Below are positions 9,142-18,161 of a stretch of 64,000 nucleotides of DNA, in pieces. The position numbers and the translations under genes were made by a program. The notes below the pieces were generated by a model. It was not told the origin of the DNA. It did not search any database and worked only from the letters and a program-made list of their open reading frames with translations. Source of the DNA: an uncultured Fibrobacter sp. (GTDB lineage: Bacteria; Fibrobacterota; Fibrobacteria; Fibrobacterales; Fibrobacteraceae); the NCBI GenBank assembly GCA_934700345.1, contig CAKUXP010000002.1:62001-126000 (forward strand), read 5' to 3'. The stretch's first letter is position 1. Every line of letters begins with the position of its first letter.

Positions 9142-9180
9142 AGGGGGACCTTTCCAAGTTGCGAAGGCCAAGGTCCCCCT
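9142..9180 (+). terminator. Hairpin after FISUMP cluster, possible terminator
   Basis: AGGGGGACCTT (9142-9152) pairs perfectly with AAGGTCCCCCT (9170-9180) across a 17-nt loop. It follows the third FISUMP stop by 31 nt. There is no T-run, so an intrinsic terminator is not certain. Confidence 0.45.
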
Positions 9181-9182
9181 TC

Positions 9183-9461
9183 CTTGCAACCACCCCCAGG
9201 ACCACGCTTATCATCGAATGAGAAATTAGGAGTGAGGAATGAGGAGTTAGTCCGCGGACGTCTAAGTTTAGGGACTAGGGAACAGGGATTAGGGAATAGT
9301 CCGCGGACGTCTAAGTTTAGTGGACAGTGATTAGTGGGCAGAGACGCAGACGTCTAGGTTTTTGGGATGAAGGAGTAGGGATTAGTTTGCGGACGTCTAA
9401 GCTTTTGGGAAGCGGTACGAGGAACACGGGATTCAGAGCTTAGTTGAGAGTGCTTAGAATT
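9183..9461 (+). repeat. Intergenic repeat, long copy 1
   Basis: This 279-bp block is nearly identical to 9563-9799, starting with CTTGCAAC and ending with GCTTAGAATT. Inside it TCCGCGGACGTCTAAG occurs twice and weaker GACGTCTA versions twice more. Compared with copy 2 it has one extra unit of about 49 bp (9270-9318) and lacks a 7-bp GTGAGCA. Confidence 0.85.
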
Positions 9462-9562
9462 GGCGGTTAGATTCGGAACGAGAAATTTGAAGCGAACAGA
9501 CTGTTATTAACAACGGTCGATGATTAGCTAAGTTCTCTATACGAAGCTCTATGTTCCGATAA

Positions 9563-9799
9563 CTTGCAACAACCCCCAAGGCCACGCTTATCATCGAATG
9601 AGAAATTAGGAGTGAGGAATGAGGAGTTAGTCCGCGGACGTCTAAGTTTAGTGGACAGTGATTAGTGGGCAGTGAGCAGAGACGCAGACGTCTAGGTTTT
9701 TGGGATGAAGGAGTAGGGATTAGTTTGCGGACGTCTAAGCTTTTGGGAAGCGGTACGAGGAACACGGGATTCAGAGCTTAGTTGAGAGTGCTTAGAATT
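9563..9799 (+). repeat. Intergenic repeat, long copy 2
   Basis: A 237-bp near-identical copy of 9183-9461, offset by 380 bp. The two are separated by about 100 bp of unrelated sequence. It contains three GACGTCTA cores, the first within TCCGCGGACGTCTAAG. Confidence 0.85.
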
Positions 9800-10031
9800 T
9801 AGAACAGCGGGATTTAAATTGCTGAAAAACAGAATCTAGTCGTCTGCAAATTTCAGCACTAAGCTCTCAGCTCTGACAACGGCTCGCTCGACAGTCTAAT
9901 CCCTAATCCCTTCTCCCTGTTCCCTAGCTGCTCGCTAGTCACTGATCACTGATTTCTAACTTCTGTCAACTACCAACTAAGCTCTAACCACTGATTCCTG
10001 ACAACTTACAGTTCGCTAGACTGTCAATTCC

Positions 10032-10052
10032 TCATTGCTCATTGCTCATTGC
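10032..10052 (+). repeat. Tandem 7-bp repeat
   Basis: TCATTGC is present three times head to tail, within a region of related short words. Confidence 0.7.
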
Positions 10053-10244
10053 TAATTCCTCCCTAATCCCTATTCCCTTCCCCCTAATCCTTGATAGCGG
10101 TTCGCTGAACAGCCCGCATCCTAAAACAAACAGAGCAAAAATTATTACTTTCTATCGGCTTTTGTGGGCGGAAAGGCGCTTTTTCTGTATTTTGGAAAAC
10201 GTTTTTTGCCCTGCATGTATGATGACGTCCGGATTGAAACGAAA

Positions 10245-13200
10245 ATGAAAAGGCTTTTAGCCGTTTTTGCCCTGTTGGTGTCGCTGTCTCCTGCCGAGCC
10301 GGCGGATTCCGCTGTGTCCGAAAATGCGGTGAGTTCGGGCAAAAGTTCCGTCCAGTATATTCCGCTCCCGCCGAGCGTGACTCCTCTCTCGGATTTGGTC
10401 CCGAAGAGCGGTATTGGCCAGAGCGACCGGCTGATGAATCCCCCGAAGAGCGAACGGTTCGAGCACAACATCGACTTTGAAAACCGCGAAATGGAAGTCT
10501 CCAAAAAGTATGTGAACCCGATAAGCCGCGATACGGCGGAAATGTGGTCTGCGACTTACCCCGAGATTGCCTCTTACGTTTCGGACATGTACGACATCGG
10601 ATTCAACCGCCTGTGGCTGAACTCCTTTGCCGGTCAAAAGGACGGTGGCTATGCCGCCCCGGAAGGCGCAACGCTCTACGACATTGACATTCCCATCAAC
10701 ATGCCCTCGTGGATGAAGGACTTTGGATTAGACAAGCCGAAGCTCATGCTGCAAGGGACGATGGATATCCGGCTTTCGGGCCGTGGAGAAAAGGACGATG
10801 CTCCGGGCAGCACCAAGGACAACCTGTTCCCTAGCCCGACACTTTCCTATGACCCGAGCTTTATGGTCAAGGGAAAAATCGGTCCGTATATCACCGTGGA
10901 AGTGAACAACGTGGAAAGCGGTCTCGGTGCGAAAAACCAGATTCGGGTCGTGTACGAGGAATCCTACAAGGATGAATTCGAGGATTACATCTTGCAGCGC
11001 ATCGAGGCCGGTACGACGTCGCTTGCGCTTCCCGGAACGGAACTCACGGGATATTCCGAAAATCACAAGGGACTGTTCGGCATCAAGGCCGAATGGAAGC
11101 TCGGAGACTGGTGGCTTACGACTATCGCTTCGCAGGACGGAGGAAGCCAGGAAAAGTACACGATCAACGCGAGCACAAGCACGACGGAATTCCAGATCCA
11201 GGACAAGCAGTTCGTCGCTTACCGCTACTACTTTTTAAATCAGGAAGCGCGTAGCAATTATGTCAGCGCGGGACTTGCCGGACGCAGCACGTCTCCGTAT
11301 GCGGCGACGAACCTGAAGCTTTACCGCCGTGCACCGACCAACACGACGACGAATGTCGTGGAAAATATCACGGCGGTCTATGTGACGCCTTCGGGCGCGC
11401 GCGTCGAAAAGAAAATCGACCGCCTGGTCCCGATGTCGGCAAACGACTATTCCTATGACAGCAAAACGGGCATCGTGAAAGTTCTCGGGGCGAACAAGAA
11501 TACGCTTATCGCGGCGAGCTTCTCGGACGATGGGACGGGACGCTCCGGGACTACCGTGAACAACAATTCGAGGGTAGTCCTTATCCAGTGGGACGCGACG
11601 CTTTCGGAACTCGAAGGCATCGACAAGCTGATGCTTCGGAACGTCTATTCGGTCGGAATTTCGGACGAGAGTGCTTCGAGCTTCGTGCTCCGCTTAAAGA
11701 ACAAGTCGGGCGTTTCGAGTTCCTACCTGAAGACTCTCGGACTGGTCGATTCGACGACGGGAACCGTTCTGACCGGCGACGCGACGATTTTTAAAAAGGA
11801 CGCTTCGGGAACTTACACGGGCGAAATGTGGTTGCCCTGCCGCCCGCTTTCGTGGTATTCCGGTGCGAATTCTTCGGCTCGAGCGCGGGAAAACTGCCTG
11901 GAGCCTTTCCGCAACGTGGACTCTTCCGCGGCGATGGCGAATCTTTACTCGCTTCCCGTTTCGAACATCGCGTCTAAGTACACGAGCCGCTTCTACTTTG
12001 AAAGTGTCGGCAAGAGGCGCAACTCGGTCATCAGCGTGCGCGATCCGAATTCGAGCTATTCCGTCAGCGCTGGCAGCTGCATGGATATTTCGGAAGGCTC
12101 GGAAAAGTTGAAGGCCGGCTCGACGGTTCTCACCCGCGGCGTGGATTACGATGTGAACTACGAACTCGGGCAAATCGAACTTTTGAGCGAGACCGCTCTC
12201 GATCCGAACAAGGAAATCTCGGTGGAATTCGAGTGCGAACCCCTGTTCGAAATCGACAACAAGGTGCTGCTCGGCGCTCGCGCGGAACTTCCCCTTTCGC
12301 GGTATGGATTTGGAAACGGGTCGCTCTTCGGCATTACGGCTCTCTACAAGAGCCAGAGCACGACCGCTTCGACGCCGACGCTCGGGAGCGAACCTTATTC
12401 GAGCTTTCTCTGGGGCATGAACCTGCGCCTGCAGGATACGACGAAGTGGATGACGGATGTGGTGAACTGGATTCCCGGAATCGAAACGAAGGCCGCTTCG
12501 AACTGGCGCTTCGAAACGGAATTTGCGAGCAGCTATCACGATGCGAATACGAGCAGCGGCAAGACTGCGCTTCTCGAAGATTTTGAAAGCAGCGAATCGG
12601 GGCTTGTCTATCCGCTGTCTAGACTTTCCTGGTACCAGGCCTCGCCTCCGGGGGGCGTCGATACGGATCCGAGCACCTACATCGAAAGCCAGGATTACAA
12701 GCACAAGGGCGAATTCATCTGGCACAGCAACAACACGGTTCTCTACAAGCACATCTACCCGACTGTAGGAAACAGCGATGTCGATAACCAGCGTTTAACG
12801 GTCCTGAAGCTCACGCTCCGCCCGAACGACAACCTGATGGGGAACAGCTGGGGCGGTATCATGCGCCCGAATTCAAGTTATTACCAGGACCTGAGTGACA
12901 TGAAGTATATCGAAGTCGTCGCGCGGGGAAATGTCGGAAGCATCTATTTGGATTTGGGGCTTGTGAGCGAAGACCTTTCCATCAACGGCGATGCGCCGAA
13001 CGGGCAATATGACGGCGAAAACGATCTGGGAACGACGACGGCTTTGCACGATAAGGGTCTCGACGGACTTTCCGGGTCGGAAGAACATCTGACCGTCTGG
13101 GACTGCCGCATGAACGGCTGCGTGAGCACCATCAAGACGAGTGCGAATTCCGATGCGACGAATACGGACATTGCGCGTGACAACTTCGACGACAGCCTCG

Positions 13201-16200
13201 ACGATGCCAGCGATCCGCCGGTAGCCATCAACGGGACGGAAGGCAACTCGGGCGAACGCGCTTATGATACGGAAGATATCAACAGGAACGGCTCACTCGA
13301 CACGGACATCGGGTTTGTCCGCTACCGGATAGACCTTTCCGACAACGATGACGCCCATTTTGAAACGCTCAAGAACGGCTGGCGCAAATGGAAAATTCCG
13401 CTCGACCAGTTTGACACGGTCGTTTCCAAAAACGGCGAAAGTTACCAGACGATTCTGGCCCAGGCGCAGTTTTCGAGGCTTTGGATGGGAAAGCTCAATA
13501 ACGGCGTTGCCGAGGCGAAGGTGCAGATAGTGAAGCTTGGCGTGATGGGAAATTCCTGGGAAGCTTCAAACGTTTCGAGCAAGTTCGTCACCTCTTCGAC
13601 GGGCGGTTCGCAGACGGCAATCGTTGACGGCAGCGAAGTGGATATTTCGGGTTCGACGACGACATCCGACACGACCTACCTGAACGTTTCGACGATCAAC
13701 AACCGCGAAAATTCGGGGACGTATTACAAAAGCCCGAACACCAAGACGGAACGCGACTCGGAGACGAACGCCGCGCTGAAGGAAACGGCCCTTGTCCTGA
13801 CATATAAGAACCTTTCGCCGGGACAGTCGGTCGGTGCAACGCGGACTTTCGATTCGGACGAAAAGGACTTGACGAAGTACAAGACGCTCAAGATGGAAAT
13901 CCACTATACGACCGATGCGACGCGGACTCCGGTGCGATTCGCTTTCCAGTTCGGGGAAGGATCGCTGGAAGGTTCGACGGATTATTACGAGTGGAGCTTT
14001 AGGCCCGTGAAGATCAACTGCTCGGCAGCGGAGCGGGCTGCGGATTGTCACGAACGGAACTGGCTCGCAAACGCGTTCTCCGAAAAGCTCTCCGCGTTTT
14101 CCGACCTGAAGAAGGGGCGCCGTCCACCGTTCCTCGAAGCGGTCGTCGATTCTATCGGCGGCGAAAGGGAAGAAGTCTTGAAGCTTGTCGGAAACCCTTC
14201 GACGACTTCGGTGGACTGGATTCGCTTTGTGATTATCGCGGACGAGGACGCTTCGCCTGCGGATCTCGAAGGCGAATTCTGGATTGACGATTTGCGGCTT
14301 TCGGGAATGGATAACGACTGGGGCTATGCATTCCGCACTTCGGGCCAGGCGAACTTTGCGGATTTCCTTTCGGTTTCCGCATCGGCGCGTTACCAGGACG
14401 GAAACTTTGCGACGCTTTCGACAAGCGGATCGTCGCCCAAGCCGACGCTTTCCGAAGCGGAATCCAAGCTGGACATCGCCGCGGATGCGAGCGTGAACTG
14501 GAACAAGTTCTTTGCCGACGAACAGGGATTCCACATGCCGATGAGCATCGGCTACAGCAGCACGACGGAGCGTCCCTACCTGAAGCCGACGGACGATTTG
14601 GAACTTTCGCATGATAACCTGGGCGATTTTGCAAAGGATGTTTGGGACGGCAAGTTGACCGTTGAAAACGCCGACGAGGAACAGAAGATTCGCGACGACG
14701 CGGAGTCTCGCGGATACCAGTCGTTCAGCCGTACGCGCCGCTTCAGCTTTAGTTACAGCAAGGATTACAAGGAAGAATCAAGCCCTGTCAAGGAAGTCCT
14801 TTCGCAGATTTTCCTGGAGCGTCCGGCGTGGAGCTACAGCTATACGGAGACCGAGTCCCGATCGACGACATCCGCGGATTCCTCCTATTCGTATCACACG
14901 ATCATCGAATACAGCCTCGGAACCTTTAACCGATTCAACTACAAGCCTTTTAGCTTCTTGAAAAATTCGTCATGGGCGAAGAGCTTTTCCGATGCGTCGT
15001 TTGAACCGTGGCCGCAGACGATAGACCTCACCCTTTTCGACCTGAGCTATATCCGCTATGTGAACCAGGAGCGCGACCCGGACTTTACGGAACCGCAGAC
15101 GGCAAAGACCGTCACTTACACGGTGGATCTTTCGCACAAGGCAAATCTTCGTTGGAATATCTTCCCCTTTCTTTCGACAAGCTACAGCCTGAACATCTCT
15201 CGCGACATGTACGGTGGCGGTGACCAGGAAGATTTTGCAAAAGAGAATTTCTGGACGTTCAAGAACGGCGGATTGTTTGCCGCGGACGATATCTTCGACT
15301 TTGACCATACGGACAGGAAAGTCTATGTCTCGCCGGACAGCGTCGTCATCATACCCTACGATACGGTCGCCGTGGTGAATGCAAAAGGCGATACAGCTTT
15401 AATCGACATGGACGATCCGAGTACCTACCGGATTTTATACGACAGCACGGTCTATTACAAGGTTGATAGCGTCGGGCATCGCGAATACGGACGCGCTTAC
15501 GGTATTCTCAAGAATGAACGTAGCCGCAGCCAGCAGTTCAAGACGACGTTTAGTCCCGCAGTGATCCCCTTCCTTCCGATGTCATTCTCGTTTACGTCTT
15601 CGTTCCGGCAGCAAAAGACGATTCCCGACGAGTATGACCTGTACGATCCGACGATGATCGAGAAGAACTACTGGACGATTTCCCAGACGAACCGCTTCGA
15701 GTTTACGCCGTCTTTCCGCATTGTAAATTTCTTGAAACTTTTTGGCGACAAGAACGCGGCTGCGGGATTCTTCGAAAAGCTCAAGTGGCGTGACGTGAAG
15801 GCTGCGTGGACGGTCGATATCTCCACGGTGGGCGAGAACTTCACCCTGTCGCAACTCTATGAAGAACAGGGCGTGACACCGTTCCAGTATTACCTTTACG
15901 GCCTAGGCATCGGAAACGGCTACCGGAACCGCGGAATTTGGAACATCGTTTCGGGCGACATGGGACTTGACCATCGGAACGATTACACGCGTTTTGCGCA
16001 ATACCGGAACGGACATGTCGATACGCTCGTTTACCAGGGGAACTTCACCCATTCGGTAAACCGGACGCTTAACCTCTCGACAGGATTCACGCTTCCGTTC
16101 TGGAATATAGGCATTGTAACGGATATGCAGTGGAAACAGGACTTTAGCCAGTCGCGCGAATATCCGCTCTATACGGATTCGACGATTGTCTGGCCGAAGT

Positions 16201-17021
16201 GGGGCGTCGGCGTAACCGTACCGAATTTCTCGCAGCGCGTCGGATTTTTGAACTCTTTCCGCAGTGTAAGCACGACGCATCGGGTCGATTATACGCATAC
16301 GCGGGTTTCTAGGCCTTTCCAGAGCGCGGAAGACAGTTGGACAACGACATGGAATTTCAATCCGCTGATCCGCATCAGCTTTCTCACCCAGCAGAACATC
16401 CGTATCGAGGACAATACCTATCTCAAACTGGAATTTACCGATCGGCGTCCCAAGCAGGAAGTCATCTCGCAGACGAACTGGCCGTCGAATGTCGAGGACC
16501 TTTCGGATACGACAAAGTATTTCTACACGCCTTGGATGCCGACCGCGCTTTACAAGGATTTCGGCTACAATGTCGGAAACGACTTGACGATTTCCTACCC
16601 GCTCAAGACGAAGCGCGGATTCCAGTTCTGGAAATGGTACTTCAAACTGAAAAACGATATCGATCTTCGCCTTACCGCCGGCTATGAATACACGAAGACG
16701 ATTCGGGAATCCTACGAGCCGGTTTCCGGCTACAACATGAACGAGAAAAACGAGGCGGCGGGCGATGTCTATCGGCGTTGGAACATCAACGGCAGTGATT
16801 ACACGGTCTATTTTCCGAAGCTCGAAAAAACGGAGCGGACAGTTCCTTCGCGGGTTCACGAATGGTTTGTCCGCCCGAGCGCCGGTTACCAGTTCAACAA
16901 GATGGCGAGCATGAGCGCCTATATCGAATACCGTCAAATTCACGAAAAGCTCGACGACGAAACCGCTCACACGGAGCAGATCCTTTCGTTTGAAATCGCG
17001 CTTCTCCTGAGATTCAACTAG
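10245..17021 (+). CDS. sprA: SprA-like type IX secretion outer-membrane translocon
   Basis: A 2258-residue protein, in the size range of SprA (about 2400). I chose ATG 10245 because it gives a signal peptide (MKRLLAVFALLVSLSPAEPA); a longer open frame upstream would bury that signal. SprA-like features include YDPSFMVKGKIGPYITVEVN (about residue 205), YILQRIEAGTTSLALPG (about 248), GLFGIKAEWKLGDWWLTT, LTLRPNDNLMGNSWGGIMRP (about 855), and a C-terminal half of alternating aromatic beta-strand sequence ending LLLRFN, as in outer-membrane barrels. In Bacteroidota SprA forms the giant barrel through which type IX cargo crosses the outer membrane; T9SS genes are known in Fibrobacterota. No other T9SS gene is in the window. 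The CE4 protein downstream is a plausible cargo. Confidence 0.85.
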   Translation: MKRLLAVFALLVSLSPAEPADSAVSENAVSSGKSSVQYIPLPPSVTPLSDLVPKSGIGQSDRLMNPPKSERFEHNIDFENREMEVSKKYVNPISRDTAEMWSATYPEIASYVSDMYDIGFNRLWLNSFAGQKDGGYAAPEGATLYDIDIPINMPSWMKDFGLDKPKLMLQGTMDIRLSGRGEKDDAPGSTKDNLFPSPTLSYDPSFMVKGKIGPYITVEVNNVESGLGAKNQIRVVYEESYKDEFEDYILQRIEAGTTSLALPGTELTGYSENHKGLFGIKAEWKLGDWWLTTIASQDGGSQEKYTINASTSTTEFQIQDKQFVAYRYYFLNQEARSNYVSAGLAGRSTSPYAATNLKLYRRAPTNTTTNVVENITAVYVTPSGARVEKKIDRLVPMSANDYSYDSKTGIVKVLGANKNTLIAASFSDDGTGRSGTTVNNNSRVVLIQWDATLSELEGIDKLMLRNVYSVGISDESASSFVLRLKNKSGVSSSYLKTLGLVDSTTGTVLTGDATIFKKDASGTYTGEMWLPCRPLSWYSGANSSARARENCLEPFRNVDSSAAMANLYSLPVSNIASKYTSRFYFESVGKRRNSVISVRDPNSSYSVSAGSCMDISEGSEKLKAGSTVLTRGVDYDVNYELGQIELLSETALDPNKEISVEFECEPLFEIDNKVLLGARAELPLSRYGFGNGSLFGITALYKSQSTTASTPTLGSEPYSSFLWGMNLRLQDTTKWMTDVVNWIPGIETKAASNWRFETEFASSYHDANTSSGKTALLEDFESSESGLVYPLSRLSWYQASPPGGVDTDPSTYIESQDYKHKGEFIWHSNNTVLYKHIYPTVGNSDVDNQRLTVLKLTLRPNDNLMGNSWGGIMRPNSSYYQDLSDMKYIEVVARGNVGSIYLDLGLVSEDLSINGDAPNGQYDGENDLGTTTALHDKGLDGLSGSEEHLTVWDCRMNGCVSTIKTSANSDATNTDIARDNFDDSLDDASDPPVAINGTEGNSGERAYDTEDINRNGSLDTDIGFVRYRIDLSDNDDAHFETLKNGWRKWKIPLDQFDTVVSKNGESYQTILAQAQFSRLWMGKLNNGVAEAKVQIVKLGVMGNSWEASNVSSKFVTSSTGGSQTAIVDGSEVDISGSTTTSDTTYLNVSTINNRENSGTYYKSPNTKTERDSETNAALKETALVLTYKNLSPGQSVGATRTFDSDEKDLTKYKTLKMEIHYTTDATRTPVRFAFQFGEGSLEGSTDYYEWSFRPVKINCSAAERAADCHERNWLANAFSEKLSAFSDLKKGRRPPFLEAVVDSIGGEREEVLKLVGNPSTTSVDWIRFVIIADEDASPADLEGEFWIDDLRLSGMDNDWGYAFRTSGQANFADFLSVSASARYQDGNFATLSTSGSSPKPTLSEAESKLDIAADASVNWNKFFADEQGFHMPMSIGYSSTTERPYLKPTDDLELSHDNLGDFAKDVWDGKLTVENADEEQKIRDDAESRGYQSFSRTRRFSFSYSKDYKEESSPVKEVLSQIFLERPAWSYSYTETESRSTTSADSSYSYHTIIEYSLGTFNRFNYKPFSFLKNSSWAKSFSDASFEPWPQTIDLTLFDLSYIRYVNQERDPDFTEPQTAKTVTYTVDLSHKANLRWNIFPFLSTSYSLNISRDMYGGGDQEDFAKENFWTFKNGGLFAADDIFDFDHTDRKVYVSPDSVVIIPYDTVAVVNAKGDTALIDMDDPSTYRILYDSTVYYKVDSVGHREYGRAYGILKNERSRSQQFKTTFSPAVIPFLPMSFSFTSSFRQQKTIPDEYDLYDPTMIEKNYWTISQTNRFEFTPSFRIVNFLKLFGDKNAAAGFFEKLKWRDVKAAWTVDISTVGENFTLSQLYEEQGVTPFQYYLYGLGIGNGYRNRGIWNIVSGDMGLDHRNDYTRFAQYRNGHVDTLVYQGNFTHSVNRTLNLSTGFTLPFWNIGIVTDMQWKQDFSQSREYPLYTDSTIVWPKWGVGVTVPNFSQRVGFLNSFRSVSTTHRVDYTHTRVSRPFQSAEDSWTTTWNFNPLIRISFLTQQNIRIEDNTYLKLEFTDRRPKQEVISQTNWPSNVEDLSDTTKYFYTPWMPTALYKDFGYNVGNDLTISYPLKTKRGFQFWKWYFKLKNDIDLRLTAGYEYTKTIRESYEPVSGYNMNEKNEAAGDVYRRWNINGSDYTVYFPKLEKTERTVPSRVHEWFVRPSAGYQFNKMASMSAYIEYRQIHEKLDDETAHTEQILSFEIALLLRFN

Positions 17022-17023
17022 TA

Positions 17024-17581
17024 ATGAAACGGCAAAATTTATACCTGGATTCCTTTCTGACTTTTTTTAAAATCGGGCTGTTTACGCTCGGCGGCGGCTA
17101 CGCCATGATTCCGCTGATCGAAGCGGAAATCATCGAAAAGAAACGGTGGATTGCCAAGGAAGATTTTTTGGATCTCTTGGCGATTGCGCAGAGCTGTCCC
17201 GGAATCTTTGCGGTGAACATCAGCATTTTCATCGGGTATCGGCTGAATCGCGTGAAAGGCGCGGTTGTAACGGCTCTCGGGACGGCTCTGCCGTCTTTTC
17301 TCATCATCCTTCTGGTTGCGCTTTTCTTTCACCAGTTTGAGGACAATGCAGCGGTCGCGGCGATGTTTCGCGGAATTCGTCCGGCGGTCGTCGCCCTGAT
17401 TGCTGTCCCGACGTTTAACCTGGGAAAGAAGGCGAAGCTCAACCGCTTTACGATTTGGATTCCGATTGTAAGCGCTCTTTTAATCTGGCTTCTGGGTGTC
17501 TCGCCTATCTTGATTATTTTGTGTGCAGGAATCGGCGGCTTCTTTTTCGGCAAGTTTACTCGGAAGGAGAATCAAAGGTGA
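17024..17581 (+). CDS. ChrA-type transporter, half 1
   Basis: 185 residues with FFKIGLFTLGGGYAMIPLIE near the N-terminus, the repeat motif of the CHR (chromate ion transporter) family, and about five or six membrane segments. It is a single-domain half, as found in short-chain CHR pairs, where two adjacent genes make one functional transporter. It starts 2 nt after sprA ends and its TGA overlaps the GTG start of the partner. The real substrate in such organisms is uncertain; chromate efflux is the family's namesake only. Confidence 0.85.
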   Translation: MKRQNLYLDSFLTFFKIGLFTLGGGYAMIPLIEAEIIEKKRWIAKEDFLDLLAIAQSCPGIFAVNISIFIGYRLNRVKGAVVTALGTALPSFLIILLVALFFHQFEDNAAVAAMFRGIRPAVVALIAVPTFNLGKKAKLNRFTIWIPIVSALLIWLLGVSPILIILCAGIGGFFFGKFTRKENQR

Positions 17582-18156
17582 TTTTCCTTTCGCTCTTTGT
17601 AACGTTTTTTCAAATCGGGCTTTTTGGTTTTGGCGGCGGCTACGGGATGCTTTCGCTCATCCAGCGGGAAGTCGTCTTCAATCACCGTTGGATGACTTCC
17701 GGCGAGTTTACGGATATTGTCGCCATCAGCCAGATGACTCCCGGTCCGATTGGGATAAATTCTGCAACGTATGCCGGATTTACCGCGTTGCAGAATGCGG
17801 GAGCGGGAAAGCCCCTCTGCATCCTCGGAAGCTGTACCGCGACATTTGCGGTCGTACTGCCTTCGCTTATCCTGATGATTCTCATCAGCCGTTACCTGAT
17901 GAAGTTCAAAGACCATCCGGCTGTCCAGCATATATTTGAAGGCTTGCGCCCAGCGGTCGTCGGGCTTTTGGCAGCGGCGACGCTGATGCTCTTGACAAAG
18001 GAAAATTTCGGTTCGGCGCTTGAAAACATTCCGGAATTTGCGATTTCTGTCGGACTTTTTGTTCTGACCTTTGTCTGCACTAAATTTTTCAGGGTCGGTC
18101 CCATCAAGATGATTCTCGTGTCCGCATTGATTGGGCTTCTAGTCTATGGATTGTAA
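17578..18156 (+). CDS. ChrA-type transporter, half 2
   Basis: I place the start at GTG 17578, overlapping the previous stop by 4 nt (GTGA); the longer frame upstream lies inside half 1. This gives 192 residues beginning with FQIGLFGFGGGYGMLSLIQ, the same CHR-family motif as half 1, followed by membrane helices. The two halves probably insert in opposite orientation, as known for paired short CHR proteins. It ends 5 nt before the stop of the convergent CE4 gene. Confidence 0.85.
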   Translation: MIFLSLFVTFFQIGLFGFGGGYGMLSLIQREVVFNHRWMTSGEFTDIVAISQMTPGPIGINSATYAGFTALQNAGAGKPLCILGSCTATFAVVLPSLILMILISRYLMKFKDHPAVQHIFEGLRPAVVGLLAAATLMLLTKENFGSALENIPEFAISVGLFVLTFVCTKFFRVGPIKMILVSALIGLLVYGL

Positions 18157-18161
18157 TCATC

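Larger units (their letters stand above)
9111..10244. other. Long repeat-rich non-coding region upstream of sprA
   Basis: About 1.1 kb without a convincing gene. In order: a hairpin (9142-9180), two long copies of the intergenic repeat (9183-9461 and 9563-9799) and a stretch (about 9820-10100) rich in short recurring words such as CTAATCCCTAATCCC, CACTGATCACTGATT and TCATTGC. The sprA promoter presumably lies in the AT-rich 10125-10200. Short open frames here are low-complexity and look spurious. Confidence 0.6.

Noticed and set aside
9183..10100. CRISPR array
   Set aside because: Repeats are long, of unequal spacing and without regular unique spacers; no cas genes in the window.
11694..12752. 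Long antisense frames within sprA
   Set aside because: Low-quality Arg-rich shadows of the SprA coding sequence.
17024..18156. Frameshifted single chrA gene
   Set aside because: Each half has its own complete CHR motif and the 4-nt GTGA overlap is normal for short-CHR gene pairs.
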